From: Serratia ficaria
GTDB lineage: Bacteria; Pseudomonadota; Gammaproteobacteria; Enterobacterales; Enterobacteriaceae
DNA length: 64,000 nt
Direction of reading: 5' to 3'
NCBI RefSeq assembly: GCF_900187015.1
Contig: NZ_LT906479.1
Location: forward strand, 3,224,001-3,288,000
The notes beneath the pieces are model-generated. The model saw nothing but the letters and a program-made list of their open reading frames with translations. It was not told the origin of the DNA and ran no database searches. Within the stretch, counting starts at the first letter, position 1. The number at the start of each line of letters is the position of its first letter. The position numbers and the translations under genes were made by a program. This document shows, in pieces, positions 15,662 through 25,311 of the stretch.

Positions 15662-16193
15662 ATTCATGTTGTGACGAGGATCAAGCCGCTTGCCGGGCAC
15701 CAGTCAGAACGCATTGAAATGCACGATGATTTAGTTACCCCCCCCTGGACAACCATGGGCCTTCGAGCGGCGGCCTGCCGCCGATTCTTTTACCCCTGAC
15801 GCTGTCGCCGGATTATTAATAAAAATGTATTTTCCCGCTTTTGTTTCGCCAACAGTCGCAGCCTCAGCAACAGAGCAATCAATATTCCCCCAGCGCCAAG
15901 ATAATAATAATTATCAATCTCGTTTAATTTTCAGCACATTAACGCCTGCAGATGAAAACTATCCCGCCGCGAAACTGAGCTAACCTTAGTATGTCAGTGT
16001 GAACATTATTCCTATGTTCAAGACCGCCACAATGAAAAATGAAGGGGAATATAACGTCAGGTCACCCGCTTTTTAGCTCCATGGGCTGCAGTTTTGTGTT
16101 GATTACCTGTGAGATTGTTCCATGGACCCTGTTTCGCTCATGACCATCTGGAACATCGGATTGGCAATTTGGTAATACTGAGGGGTGTTAACA
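15662..16193. other. Intergenic region between umuD and the first cio operon
   Basis: There is no convincing gene in these 530 bases. A 17-codon hydrophobic frame, MDPVSLMTIWNIGLAIW, lies at 16122-16175 just upstream of cioA; it has only a weak ribosome site (GTGAGATTGTTCC) and I do not call it a gene. The region must hold the promoter of the cio operon, but I see no clear FNR or ArcA site. Confidence 0.5.
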
Positions 16194-17618
16194 ATGTTCG
16201 GATTAGATGCTTTCGAGCTGGCGAGGATACAATTTGCCTTTACGGTGTCCTTTCACATTATTTTTCCTGCAATTACTATCGGTCTCGCCAGTTTTCTGGC
16301 GGTGCTGGAGGGGCTGTGGCTTAAAACTCACGATGACACCTACCGTGAGCTTTATCATTTCTGGTCAAAAATATTTGCCGTTAACTTCGGCATGGGGGTG
16401 GTGTCGGGGCTGGTGATGGCCTATCAGTTCGGCACCAACTGGAGCGGATTCTCGCAGTTTGCCGGCAGCATCACCGGGCCGCTGCTGACCTATGAGGTCC
16501 TCACCGCCTTCTTCCTCGAGGCCGGCTTCCTGGGCGTGATGCTGTTTGGCTGGCACCGGGTCGGGCGCGGGCTGCACTTCTTCGCCACCTGCATGGTGGC
16601 GCTGGGCACCTTGATATCGACCTTCTGGATCCTGTCCTCCAACAGCTGGATGCATACCCCGCAGGGCTTCGCCATCGAGAACGGCATCGTCGTGCCGGTG
16701 GACTGGCTGAAAATCGTCTTCAACCCGTCCTTCCCGTACCGCTTGATGCACATGACCACCGCGGCCTTCCTGTCGAGCGCCTTCTTCGTCGGCGCCTCCG
16801 CGGCCTGGCACCTGCTGAAGGGCAACGATACGCCGGCGATCCGCAAGATGCTCTCCATGGCGCTGTGGATGGCGCTGATCGTCTCGCCTGTCCAGGCGGT
16901 GCTCGGCGATGCCCATGGTTTGAATACGCTGGAGCATCAGCCGGCCAAAATCGCCGCCATCGAAGGGCACTGGGAAAACAAACCCGGCGAGGCAACGCCG
17001 CTGGTGCTGTTCGGCATGCCGGACATGGACGACGAGGTCACCCGCTACAAGCTGGAAGTTCCCTATCTGGGCAGCATCATACTGACGCACAGCCTCGACA
17101 AGCAGGTGCCGGCGCTGAAAAGCTTCCCGAAAGAAGACCGCCCCAACTCCAGCATCATCTTCTGGTCGTTCCGCGTGATGGCCGGGTTGGGCATGCTGAT
17201 GATACTGCTCGGCGTGGTCAGCGTCTGGCTACGCTGGAAAGGCCGGCTGTATCAGTCGCGGCCGTTCCTGTGGTTCGCGCTGCTGATGGGGCCGTCGGGG
17301 CTGATCGCGCTGCTGGCGGGCTGGTTCACCACCGAGATCGGCCGGCAACCCTGGGTGGTGTATGGCGTGATGCGCACGCGGGACGCGGTCTCGCCGCACG
17401 GCGAAATGCACATGACGTTCAGCCTGCTTCTCTTCATTGTGGTTTACACCTCGGTATTTGGCGTGGGGTATGTCTATTTGATGCGATTGATTAAAAAAGG
17501 CCCCGTCAGCGAAGATGCTCATCCGATCCCCGAGGGCGGCCCGGGCCTGTCGCAAACACCTGCACGTCCACTGTCGGCGGTTCAGGAGCCGCTGAACAAA
17601 CCGGAAGGGAGAGAATAA
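16194..17618 (+). CDS. cioA: Cytochrome bd-type quinol oxidase subunit I, cyanide-insensitive (CIO) type, copy 1
   Basis: The protein starts MFGLDAFELARIQFAFTVSF, which contains the conserved N-terminal helix with the haem-ligand His (FHIIFPAITIG), and has about nine membrane helices. At 474 residues it is shorter than E. coli CydA (522), consistent with the short Q-loop of CioA-type oxidases. It oxidises quinol and, with subunit II, reduces O2 to water at the inner membrane. The ATG at 16194 follows GAGGGGTGTTAACA; a GTG at 16185 is in frame but lacks a site. It is the first gene of cioA-cioB-DUF2474. A paralogue, about 95 percent identical by eye, lies at 27536-28945. Confidence 0.93.
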   Translation: MFGLDAFELARIQFAFTVSFHIIFPAITIGLASFLAVLEGLWLKTHDDTYRELYHFWSKIFAVNFGMGVVSGLVMAYQFGTNWSGFSQFAGSITGPLLTYEVLTAFFLEAGFLGVMLFGWHRVGRGLHFFATCMVALGTLISTFWILSSNSWMHTPQGFAIENGIVVPVDWLKIVFNPSFPYRLMHMTTAAFLSSAFFVGASAAWHLLKGNDTPAIRKMLSMALWMALIVSPVQAVLGDAHGLNTLEHQPAKIAAIEGHWENKPGEATPLVLFGMPDMDDEVTRYKLEVPYLGSIILTHSLDKQVPALKSFPKEDRPNSSIIFWSFRVMAGLGMLMILLGVVSVWLRWKGRLYQSRPFLWFALLMGPSGLIALLAGWFTTEIGRQPWVVYGVMRTRDAVSPHGEMHMTFSLLLFIVVYTSVFGVGYVYLMRLIKKGPVSEDAHPIPEGGPGLSQTPARPLSAVQEPLNKPEGRE

Positions 17619-17619
17619 C

Positions 17620-18627
17620 ATGGGTATCGATCTGTCAGTCATCTGGTTCACCATCATCGTTTTCTCAACGCTGATGTACATTGTGATGGACGGTTTTGAT
17701 CTTGGGATCGGCATCCTGTTCCCGTTTAACCAGGACCCCGTTCAGCGGGACATGATGGTGAATACCGTAGCGCCGGTATGGGACGGCAACGAAACCTGGC
17801 TGGTGCTGGGCGGCGCGGCGCTGTACGGCGCCTTCCCGCTGGCCTATGCGGTCATTGTCGACGCGCTGTCGATTCCGTTGACCATCATGCTGGTGGGGTT
17901 GATTTTCCGCGGCGTCGCCTTCGAGTTTCGCTTTAAGGCCACGCCGGAACACCGGCCGTTCTGGGACAAGGCGTTCATTGTCGGCTCTATCGTGGCGACC
18001 TTCAGCCAGGGGGTCGCGGTAGGATCGGTGCTGAACGGTTTCGAAGTGACCGGCCGCGCCTACAGCGGCCCGGCGCTGAGCTGGCTGGCGCCGTTCCCGC
18101 TGTTCTGCGGCGTGGGCCTGGTGGTGGCCTACGCGCTGCTGGGCAGCACCTGGCTTATCATGAAAACCGAGGGCGAACTGCACCGTAAAATGTCGAACCT
18201 GGCCATCCCGCTGACGCTGGCGCTGCTGGCCGCGGTGGTCATTATCAGCATCTGGACGCCGCTCGCGCATCCGGACATTGCGCAGCGCTGGTTTACCTTC
18301 CCGAACATCGTCTGGTTCCTGCCGGTGCCGCTGCTGGTCGTGGTTTTCTCCTGGGGGATCGTGCGGGCGGCCTATAACCACGCCAGCTACGGCCCGTTCA
18401 TGCTCACGCTGGGCCTGATGTTCCTTGGCTTCAGCGGCCTGGGCATCAGCATCTGGCCGAACATCATCCCGCCGTCCATCTCCATTTGGCAGGCGGCTTC
18501 ACCGCCGCAGAGCCAGGGCTTTATGCTGGTCGGGGCGCTGCTGATTATTCCCGTCATCCTGATGTACACCTGCTGGAGCTACTACGTGTTCCGCGGCAAA
18601 ATCAAACCGGATGCGGGTTACCACTGA
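17620..18627 (+). CDS. cioB: Cytochrome bd-type quinol oxidase subunit II, copy 1
   Basis: The 335-residue membrane protein begins MGIDLSVIWFTIIVFSTLMYIVMDGFDLGIG, the hallmark of CydB/CioB subunits, and carries WDGNETWLVLGGAALYGAFP. It pairs with subunit I to form the oxidase and has about eight or nine helices. It starts one base after the cioA stop, so the two are coupled. The paralogue at 26527-27534 differs at roughly thirty positions by eye (about 90 percent identity), too many for a very recent duplication. Confidence 0.93.
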   Translation: MGIDLSVIWFTIIVFSTLMYIVMDGFDLGIGILFPFNQDPVQRDMMVNTVAPVWDGNETWLVLGGAALYGAFPLAYAVIVDALSIPLTIMLVGLIFRGVAFEFRFKATPEHRPFWDKAFIVGSIVATFSQGVAVGSVLNGFEVTGRAYSGPALSWLAPFPLFCGVGLVVAYALLGSTWLIMKTEGELHRKMSNLAIPLTLALLAAVVIISIWTPLAHPDIAQRWFTFPNIVWFLPVPLLVVVFSWGIVRAAYNHASYGPFMLTLGLMFLGFSGLGISIWPNIIPPSISIWQAASPPQSQGFMLVGALLIIPVILMYTCWSYYVFRGKIKPDAGYH

Positions 18628-18654
18628 CAGCTTAACGAAACGGAGGCTGAAATC

Positions 18655-18801
18655 ATGAAGTCCGTAGCGGAAAACCGGCCTGCCTTCTGGCGGCGCCTGA
18701 TGTGGATGCTGGCCATCTGGGGAGCGAGCGTACTCGCCCTGGCCGCGGTGGCCTCGATATTCAAGCTGCTGATGTACGCGGCCGGCATGAAAACTCACTA
18801 A
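18655..18801 (+). CDS. DUF2474-like small membrane protein, oxidase accessory subunit candidate, copy 1
   Basis: This 48-residue frame begins MKSVAENRPAFWRRLMWMLA, with one membrane helix (LAIWGASVLALAAVASIFKLL), and ends AAGMKTH. AACGGAGGCTGAAATC provides a good ribosome site 28 bases after the cioB stop. Small single-helix proteins of this kind (DUF2474) follow bd-oxidase operons and, like CydX, probably stabilise the complex. An almost identical 48-residue protein follows the second cio operon at 26363-26509, which is strong evidence that both are real genes. Confidence 0.85.
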   Translation: MKSVAENRPAFWRRLMWMLAIWGASVLALAAVASIFKLLMYAAGMKTH

Positions 18802-18839
18802 CGGCAAACGGGCCACTGGCATGGCCTGTCTCTCTCCCC

Positions 18840-18863
18840 AAGGCGCCCATTTTGCTGGGCGCC
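18840..18863 (+). terminator. Terminator of the first cio operon
   Basis: AGGCGCCCA and TGGGCGCCT form a 9-bp stem, followed after a few bases by TTAATCTTTT. It lies 39 bases past the DUF2474 stop. Confidence 0.65.
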
Positions 18864-19013
18864 TGCTGCTTAATCTTTTCCATAAGTGGCGTTAATGCTT
18901 CTGTAAAACCCTTTGCCATACCAATCTCGTGCCTTTAAAAATGAAGCGTTACCGATCCGGCGCCATAAAAAACAGAGGTCGCAACCTCCGTAGGGTTAGT
19001 ATTCAAAAAGAAT

Positions 19014-19049
19014 CCCGCACTGGGGCTGATTATTATGCCCCAGTGCGGG
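19014..19049 (-). terminator. Terminator of the YdeP-like gene 1
   Basis: CCCGCACTGGGGC and GCCCCAGTGCGGG form a perfect 13-bp stem with a 10-nt loop. On the minus strand it is followed by ATTCTTTTTG. It lies just past the stop at 19068 and insulates this gene from the convergent cio operon. Confidence 0.85.
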
Positions 19050-19067
19050 CGATTTAACGCTTTCTCG

Positions 19068-21362
19068 TTACGCTATTTTTACCTTGAGAACCTCTTTAGA
19101 TCTTAGCGTTACCCTGATTGGCACGGATTTATAGGAAGGCGTGCCGCTCTCTTCATCGATGTAGTGCAGCGGCACCAGCACGTTGGCCTCCGGATAGTAG
19201 GCGCCGACCGAGCCGGCGGAAATGTTGTAGGCGATGACCGTAATGCCTTCCAGACGCTGAGAGCTGCCGGGCAGCGCGGTTGCCAAATCAACCACGTCGC
19301 CATGTTCAAGCCCCAACCGCTGAAGATCGACGTCATTCATAAACAGCACGTCACGCCGGCCGAAGACCCCGCGGTAGCGGTCATCCAGGGCATAAATGGT
19401 GGTGTTGTATTGGTCGTGGCTGCGCAGGGTGATCAGCCGCAGAACATCGTCCCCCGCCACGATTTCATTTTCGTGCAGCCCGGTGAATACCGAGAACATC
19501 GCCTTGCCGGTGGCCGTCGGCCACTGGCGTTCGGTTGGCGGCAACGGCATGCGGAAGCCGCCCGGCTGCCGAATGCGCGCATTGTAATCGTCGAATCCCG
19601 GGATGGTTTTTTCGATCAGGTCGCGGATAACGTCGTAATCCTCAATCAGTTCATCCCAGGGGACTTTGCTGTTGGGCAGGGTCGCTTTGGCCATGCCGGC
19701 CACGATGGCGGGTTCTGAACGCAGCAGGTCTGAAGCGGGTTTTAATTTGCCGGAGGAAGCATGGACCATCGACATCGAGTCTTCCACCGTCACCGATTGC
19801 CGCCCGCTCGCCTGCAAGTCCAGCTCGGTACGGCCAAGACACGGCAGGATAAGGGTTTCTTTCGCCACCAACAGATGGCTGCGGTTAAGCTTGGTGCCGA
19901 TATGCACGCTCAAATCCAGCGCTTTCATCGCCGGGAAGCTTTGCTCGGGGTCCGGCAGCGCCACGGCAAAGTTGCCGCCCAGGCAGATAAGCGCCTTCGA
20001 GGCGCCGTCGATCATCGCCTGCATGGTCTTCACCGCGTCATGGCCATGCCCTTTTGGCGGAGCGAAGCCAAATACCGCTTCCAGTTTCGCCAGAAAATCG
20101 GCCGAAGGCTTCTCGGTGATGCCGACGGTGCGGTTGCCCTGCACGTTGGAATGGCCGCGCAACGGACAAATGCCGGCGCCCGGCTTGCCGATGTTGCCGC
20201 GCATCAGCAGCAGGTCGGCGATCAGGCGCACATTCGCCGTCCCTTTATTGTGCTGGGTGATGCCCATGCCGTAGGTGACGATGGTGGCCTTGGATTTGGC
20301 ATAGGCCACCGCCACCTGCTCCAGATCCTGACGTGTCAGGCCGCATTCTTTCTCGATCGCTTCCCACGGGGTCGCCGCCAAATCGTCGGCAAAAGCGGGG
20401 AAACCTGCGGTATGTTCGGCGATAAAGGCATGGTCCAGCGCATCCCCTTGCAGCGCATCCAGCGCCAACAGCGCTTTGGCTATGCCTTTCAACGCCGCGG
20501 CGTCGCCGCCGGCCTTCACTTGATAGTAGGTCGAGGCGATGTTGGTCGAGCTGTAGGTGGCCATTTCGATAACGCTTTGCGGGTCAGTAAAACGCTCCAG
20601 CGCCCGCTCGCGCAGCGGATTAAAGACGATGATGGGGACATTTTTGCGCGCCAGCTCATGCAGCGTACCCATCATGCGCGGGTGGTTGGTGCCCGGATTG
20701 TGGCCGATGGAGATAACCAGCTCGGTGCTGTCAAAATCGTCCAGCGACACCGTGCCTTTGCCGATGCCGATCGACTGCGGCAGCCCCACGCTGGTGGGTT
20801 CGTGGCACATGTTGGAGCAATCGGGGAAGTTATTGGTGCCGTATTCGCGGGCAAACAGCTGGAACAGATAGGCCGCTTCGTTGGAGGCGCGGCCCGAGGT
20901 GTAGAACTCGACCTGGTCGGGCTGCAGCGTCTGCAGAACGGCGCCAATGCGTTGAAAAGCCTCATCCCATTCGAGAGGGCGCAAGGTATCGGTGCCGGCG
21001 TCATACCTCAGCGGCGTCGTCAGGCGGCCATAGCCCTCCAGCTCGTAATCGGTTTTTTGCAGCAGTGAAGTCACGGTATTTTGCGCCAGAAATTCGGCGG
21101 TGACACGTTTGCTGGTGGCTTCCCAGGTAACGGCTTTCGCGCCGTTTTCACAGAATTGGAAGGTGGAACGATGCTCTTTATCCGGCCACGCACACCCCGG
21201 GCAGTCAAAACCATCCGGTTGATTGGTGCGCATCAGCGTGACCGGTGCCTCAAGGGTGTCCATCTGCGTGCGGACGGCGATAGCCGTTGCTTTCAATGCG
21301 CCCCAACCGCCAGCGGGACCATCGTAGGGATGGATCCCGGGTACTGCTCGTCTATTCGCCAT
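19068..21362 (-). CDS. YdeP-family formate-dehydrogenase-like molybdopterin oxidoreductase, copy 1
   Basis: The 764-residue protein aligns along its length with E. coli YdeP: GGWGALKATAIAVRTQM, GFDCPGCAWPD, CENGAKAVTWE, VEFYTSGRASNEAA, NNFPDCSNMCHEP, GHNPGTNHPRMMGTL, GAGICPLRGHSNVQGNR and RSHDQYNTTIY. The Cys of MCHEP sits where FdhH has catalytic selenocysteine. Only a CxxC pair is seen at the N-terminus instead of a full [4Fe-4S] motif. It should bind bis-MGD in the cytoplasm; formate oxidation is plausible but unproven for YdeP, which is linked to acid resistance. The ATG at 21362 follows CGGAGGCAATA. It is most similar to the copy at 32309-34588. Confidence 0.88.
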   Translation of the reverse strand: MANRRAVPGIHPYDGPAGGWGALKATAIAVRTQMDTLEAPVTLMRTNQPDGFDCPGCAWPDKEHRSTFQFCENGAKAVTWEATSKRVTAEFLAQNTVTSLLQKTDYELEGYGRLTTPLRYDAGTDTLRPLEWDEAFQRIGAVLQTLQPDQVEFYTSGRASNEAAYLFQLFAREYGTNNFPDCSNMCHEPTSVGLPQSIGIGKGTVSLDDFDSTELVISIGHNPGTNHPRMMGTLHELARKNVPIIVFNPLRERALERFTDPQSVIEMATYSSTNIASTYYQVKAGGDAAALKGIAKALLALDALQGDALDHAFIAEHTAGFPAFADDLAATPWEAIEKECGLTRQDLEQVAVAYAKSKATIVTYGMGITQHNKGTANVRLIADLLLMRGNIGKPGAGICPLRGHSNVQGNRTVGITEKPSADFLAKLEAVFGFAPPKGHGHDAVKTMQAMIDGASKALICLGGNFAVALPDPEQSFPAMKALDLSVHIGTKLNRSHLLVAKETLILPCLGRTELDLQASGRQSVTVEDSMSMVHASSGKLKPASDLLRSEPAIVAGMAKATLPNSKVPWDELIEDYDVIRDLIEKTIPGFDDYNARIRQPGGFRMPLPPTERQWPTATGKAMFSVFTGLHENEIVAGDDVLRLITLRSHDQYNTTIYALDDRYRGVFGRRDVLFMNDVDLQRLGLEHGDVVDLATALPGSSQRLEGITVIAYNISAGSVGAYYPEANVLVPLHYIDEESGTPSYKSVPIRVTLRSKEVLKVKIA

Positions 21363-21671
21363 TATTGCCTCCGACACAGCTCACGATAAATGCAGGTGTT
21401 TTATTAACCGCTAATGGGTTGTACTGATTGATATTAGAATTATCGTCCACGGCCGATTGCCGGCCCGGCTACAGCCAGGCCCAAGCCTGTTGATCATTAT
21501 AGATGAGTACTGCCAACCTTAATGCGGCTTCTGCTTCGATTCTTCGCCCGTCGCCGTCGCTGCGGGACAATCGGCATCGCCTAAGGGAGGTTTTGCATGA
21601 GGGAAAGAGAGCTCGCTAATGGCCCTGAGCGCGGCCCGGCCACTAGCGAGTGAGTACAGCGGCAAGGCTAA

Positions 21672-22679
21672 TCAGTCAGCCAGATCGCTCAGGAATTTAC
21701 GGGCGGGCACAAAGAAGGTCACGCCGGCGACCGCCGTGGAAAAATCCAGGATCCGGTCATGCAGCGGCGGTGGGTTGCCGATAAACATCCGCTCCAGCAT
21801 CTTCTCGATCACCCACAGGTGGCGGGAATAACCGATAAAATAGGTGCCGTATTCACCACGGCCCGGTGACGCGAAGGGCATATTGTTACGCAGAATATCA
21901 TGCTCCCCCTGCTCGTCCTCGATGGTGCACAGCGTCTTATGTGATTTTTGCCCTTCCGTCGCATCCGGCAACTCGACGTTGTCATACTTGGTGCGCCCGA
22001 TAATCGCCTCCTGAGTTTCCACCTTTTGCGCGCGCCAGGCAGCCAGGTTATGCAGGTATTTTTGGATCACCACATAGCTGCCGCCGGCGTAGTCAGGATC
22101 CTCATCGCCCACGATCGTCGCCTCAGGCAATGAAAGACCGATCGGGTTCGCGGTGCCGTCGACGAACTCGAGCAGGTCGCGTCCGTCGAAGTAACGGAAT
22201 CCAGCCACTTCGTCGACGACGGTGACAGAGTCACCGAAGGCTTCCAGCAGGATTTTCTCGAACTCGATGATCAGATCCGTCGCGCCGGCGCGGATATGGA
22301 ACAGCAGATCGCCGGCGGTAGCCACCGCCGTATGCTGGGCGCCTTTCACTTCCTGGAACGGCCTCAGCTCTTTGGGCGCCGGCTTCCCGGTCAGGCTCTG
22401 CCAGACCCGATGCGCAATGCCGACGTTACAGTTGAAGCCCACATCGATGGATCGTATCTGGACGTTTTTAATCAGGTCTTCGGTACTGGCGATGACGGAA
22501 CGAACGGTCTCGAGCGATGCGCTATCGTCTTTGACCTCCAGGACCAGAAAAGCGGCGGCGGGTGTCATCGGTGCATCAATGTATTGCGGTTCTGTCTCGA
22601 GCGCGCGTTGCGCCATTGAGAGCGGTGAAGATGATGCTGAGCTCACGGGTGTCTCCTGTATGAGTGAGTTTTTTGCCAC
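21672..22679 (-). CDS. DyP-type haem peroxidase
   Basis: The 335-residue protein has the DyP GxxDG signature (FVDGTANPIG, with the distal Asp), a SHKTLC segment near the proximal region, and the NMPFASPGRGEYGTYFIGYS haem-pocket block. No Tat or Sec signal is seen, so it should be cytoplasmic. It oxidises dyes or phenols, or acts on haem, with peroxide. I start it at the GTG at 22679 because GGGAGGATGCC precedes it; a GTG after CAGGAGACACCC, eleven codons later, is equally well supplied. It lies between ydeP-like gene 1 and the divergent fdhD, and could protect the nearby redox enzymes from peroxide, which is inference from context. Confidence 0.85.
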   Translation of the reverse strand: MAKNSLIQETPVSSASSSPLSMAQRALETEPQYIDAPMTPAAAFLVLEVKDDSASLETVRSVIASTEDLIKNVQIRSIDVGFNCNVGIAHRVWQSLTGKPAPKELRPFQEVKGAQHTAVATAGDLLFHIRAGATDLIIEFEKILLEAFGDSVTVVDEVAGFRYFDGRDLLEFVDGTANPIGLSLPEATIVGDEDPDYAGGSYVVIQKYLHNLAAWRAQKVETQEAIIGRTKYDNVELPDATEGQKSHKTLCTIEDEQGEHDILRNNMPFASPGRGEYGTYFIGYSRHLWVIEKMLERMFIGNPPPLHDRILDFSTAVAGVTFFVPARKFLSDLAD

Positions 22680-23121
22680 GGCATCCTCCCTGACTACGGA
22701 GAACTGGGGGATGGTGCTGAACGATCCCCGTCGACTGCTGACAGGCTACCCGATTTATCGAAAGCCCCATAGCGGACGCCTGTCATTTTATATAAATAAT
22801 GTGGATATAGCACCCGTTTGCGCCCGCTGCCGCACTCGTCATCGGCGCGTCCCCGCCGGTGAAAGGCCCTGCATTTTAAAAGGAAATAAACGATTATCGG
22901 GTTATTGCCGCCCGCAACGGTCGAATTGTTGAAATACTTTGCAACAGAGTTTCACGCCGGGATGAGTTAAATAAAAAATCTTATTCTTTGCCGAATGAAA
23001 AGAAGACTTTTCCATTTATTCGATGCGCCATTTCAATGACGCTCATGTATAATAAACCCCATCATTGCTCACCTGAAAATATTCGCGTCGCTCTTTAATC
23101 CGCGACGCTGACGAGAAAATC
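22680..23121. promoter_or_regulatory. Divergent promoter region between the DyP gene and fdhD
   Basis: These 440 bases hold no gene. The right part is AT-rich and contains TATAAT at 23048-23053, about 70 bases upstream of fdhD, as a likely -10 element; the -35 is poor. Nothing else recognisable is seen. Confidence 0.35.
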
Positions 23122-23955
23122 ATGAATAAGCATTTGCTCCTCAATGAGCCAGGCGATGTCGAACAGCAATGCCTGTCGCAACACCCGGTTTGGCAACGCA
23201 ACGAGCTCGCGCAGACCCAGCAAGACTGGCTGGCCGAAGAAGTGCCGGTAGCGCTGGTGTATAACGGCATTTCGCATGTGGTGATGATGGCCACCCCGAA
23301 AGATCTGGCGGCGTTCGCCATCGGCTTTTCATTATCCGAAGGGATCATCGACTCCCCCGACGACGTCTACGATATCCGCCAGCAGCCCGCCTGCAACGGC
23401 ATTGAGGTGCATGTGGAACTCTCCAGCCGGCGGTTTATGCAGCTGAAAGAGAAGCGCCGCAGCCTGGCCGGCCGCACCGGTTGTGGCGTCTGCGGCGTGG
23501 AGCAATTGCAGGAGGTCACCCGGCCAATCGCCCCGCTGCCATTCACCCAACATTTTGATTTATCAATGCTTGATCGGGGTTTGTCACAGCTGAAAAACGT
23601 CCAGACGGTGGGCCAACTGACCGGCTGCACCCACGCGGCGGCCTGGCTGCAGCCCGACGGCAATCTGAGCGGCGGCTGCGAAGACGTCGGCCGGCACGTG
23701 GCGCTCGACAAACTGCTGGGTTACCGCAGCCAGCAAGGTTGGCAACGGGGCGCGGTGCTGGTTTCCAGCCGCGCCAGCTATGAGATGGTGCAAAAAACCG
23801 CCATGTGCGGCATCGAGATCTTGTTCGCCGTTTCCGCCGCCACCAGCCTGGCGGTCGCGGTGGCCGAAAGCTGCAACCTGACGCTGGTGGGCTTCAGCAA
23901 ACCGGGCCGCGCCACCGTTTACACCCATCCGCAGCGTCTGATTGCGGAGCAATAA
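23122..23955 (+). CDS. fdhD: FdhD, sulfurtransferase accessory protein for formate dehydrogenases
   Basis: The 277-residue protein contains [12 protein letters not shown], the two-Cys catalytic loop of FdhD, together with [37 protein letters not shown] and [11 protein letters not shown]. FdhD passes sulfur from IscS to the molybdenum cofactor of formate dehydrogenases, without which they are inactive. Its placement among three YdeP-like molybdoenzymes and a moaA-moaD pair supports the idea that those proteins need a sulfurated bis-MGD cofactor. It is transcribed to the right, away from the DyP gene and toward the bestrophin gene. Confidence 0.95.
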   Translation: MNKHLLLNEPGDVEQQCLSQHPVWQRNELAQTQQDWLAEEVPVALVYNGISHVVMMATPKDLAAFAIGFSLSEGIIDSPDDVYDIRQQPACNGIEVHVELSSRRFMQLKEKRRSLAGRTGCGVCGVEQLQEVTRPIAPLPFTQHFDLSMLDRGLSQLKNVQTVGQLTGCTHAAAWLQPDGNLSGGCEDVGRHVALDKLLGYRSQQGWQRGAVLVSSRASYEMVQKTAMCGIEILFAVSAATSLAVAVAESCNLTLVGFSKPGRATVYTHPQRLIAEQ

Positions 23956-24021
23956 GTGCCGTTCCGCAACCAATCCGTACTAAACTAATATCAAAGAAAA
24001 ACACCGGGAAGTATTAACGCC

Positions 24022-24939
24022 ATGATTATTCGCCCAAACCAAAATTGGTTTTTCCGCCTGTTTGCCTGGCACGGTTCGGTCCTGTCAAAGATCACCTTTC
24101 GTTTATCATTAAATATTCTCATGTCTATTGTGGCGATTATCAGCTTCCAATGGTATGAACAGCTCGGCATTCATTTAACCATCGCCCCTTTCAGCCTGCT
24201 GGGGATCGCCATCGCCATATTTCTCGGCTTCCGTAATAGCGCCGGATATAGCCGTTTCGTCGAAGCGAGAAATTTATGGGGATCGCTGTTAATTACCGTT
24301 CGCACCCTGCTGCGCCAGATTAAGAGCCTGCTGCCGGACGATAAGGCGGTGCATCAAAAAATCGCCCACTTGCTGATCGCTTTTAGCTGGAGCCTGAAGC
24401 ATCAGCTGCGCAATACCGACGCCACGGCGGATCTGTACCACAACCTGTCCTTGCAAGAGCTGACCAGGGTAACCTCCAGCCCGATGCCGACCAACAGGAT
24501 CCTGCTGTTGCTGGGCCAGGAGTTCGGCAAACTGCGGCAACAGGGTTTACTGAGCGACATCAACTTTCAGATGATCGACACCAATCTGAGCGAACTTTCA
24601 CACGTGCAGGGCGGCTGCGAACGGCTGTCGAACACGCCGGTGCCGTTCGCCTATACCCTGATTTTGCAACGCACGGTGTATCTGTTCTGTTCACTGCTGC
24701 CCTTCGCGCTGGTTTCCGATCTGCACTACATGACGCCGTTCGTCTCGGTGTTCATTTCCTACACCTTTTTATCCTGGGACTCGCTGGCGGAAGAGCTGGA
24801 AGATCCCTTCGGCACCTCGGCCAACGACCTGCCGCTGAACGCCATCTGCAACACCATTGAACGCAGCCTGCTGGAAATGAACGACCAGAGCCCGCTGCCG
24901 CCGCCGCTGAAACCCGACGAACACTTCAATCTGATCTAA
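24022..24939 (+). CDS. yneE: Bestrophin-family membrane protein (YneE-like)
   Basis: The 305-residue protein begins MIIRPNQNWFFRLFAWHGSV and has the bestrophin pattern: N-terminal helices, GFRNSAGYSRFVEARNLWG, and a later WDSLAEELEDPFGTSANDLPLN segment that contains the acidic cluster and the DPFG loop. Bacterial homologues form pentameric channels in the inner membrane, and both anion and cation conduction have been described. It follows fdhD by 66 bases and ends at a strong terminator. A role in balancing ions near the oxidases would be speculation. Confidence 0.9.
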   Translation: MIIRPNQNWFFRLFAWHGSVLSKITFRLSLNILMSIVAIISFQWYEQLGIHLTIAPFSLLGIAIAIFLGFRNSAGYSRFVEARNLWGSLLITVRTLLRQIKSLLPDDKAVHQKIAHLLIAFSWSLKHQLRNTDATADLYHNLSLQELTRVTSSPMPTNRILLLLGQEFGKLRQQGLLSDINFQMIDTNLSELSHVQGGCERLSNTPVPFAYTLILQRTVYLFCSLLPFALVSDLHYMTPFVSVFISYTFLSWDSLAEELEDPFGTSANDLPLNAICNTIERSLLEMNDQSPLPPPLKPDEHFNLI

Positions 24940-24945
24940 ATATTC

Positions 24946-24979
24946 AGGCCCCGAACGCAACGCGCCGGGGCCTTTTTTA
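24946..24979 (+). terminator. Terminator after yneE
   Basis: AGGCCCC and GGGGCCT form a 7-bp stem around a GC-rich loop, followed by a run of six T, seven bases after the yneE stop. It also faces the convergent moaD. Confidence 0.85.
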
Positions 24980-25006
24980 TCCTGCCTGCACAACAGATTG
25001 CGCGTT

Positions 25007-25252
25007 TCAGCCGCCGGTCACCGGCGGATAAAACGCCACCTCGTCGCCGGCCTGCAGCGCATGGTCCATCGGCACCAGCGTTTGATTGACCGCCGCCAGC
25101 AGGCGGTCGGACTCCAGCGCCAGCTGCCAGCGGCTGCCGCGGTTCAACAACGCCAACCGCAGCGCCTCGACCGTGGCGTACTCGGCGCCAAGCCGCAAAC
25201 GGCTGCAGCCGACCAGTTCACGCACCTGCGCGAAGAATAAAATATCAAGCAT
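25007..25252 (-). CDS. moaD: MoaD, molybdopterin synthase small subunit
   Basis: The 81-residue ubiquitin-like protein begins MLDILFFAQVRELVG, contains AGDEVAFYPPVTGG and ends in the Gly-Gly tail that is thiocarboxylated to carry sulfur to precursor Z. TAAGGAGCGCCATC precedes the ATG. It lies 59 bases downstream of moaA, and no moaB, moaC or moaE is present in the window. The pair is therefore either a second set beside a complete moa operon elsewhere or a relocated part of it. Confidence 0.92.
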   Translation of the reverse strand: MLDILFFAQVRELVGCSRLRLGAEYATVEALRLALLNRGSRWQLALESDRLLAAVNQTLVPMDHALQAGDEVAFYPPVTGG

Positions 25253-25311
25253 GATGGCGCTCCTTACTCCGCATCAGCGGCGAAAAATCATCGAAAGGGT
25301 GCATCTGGCGG

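Noticed and set aside
16122..16175. A 17-codon hydrophobic frame just upstream of cioA
   Set aside because: The ribosome site is weak and no equivalent is visible before the second cio operon, so I do not call it a leader gene.
19761..21068. A 435-codon open frame on the plus strand
   Set aside because: It is antisense to the first YdeP-like gene, and a near copy appears antisense to the third, as expected from the paralogy of the real genes.
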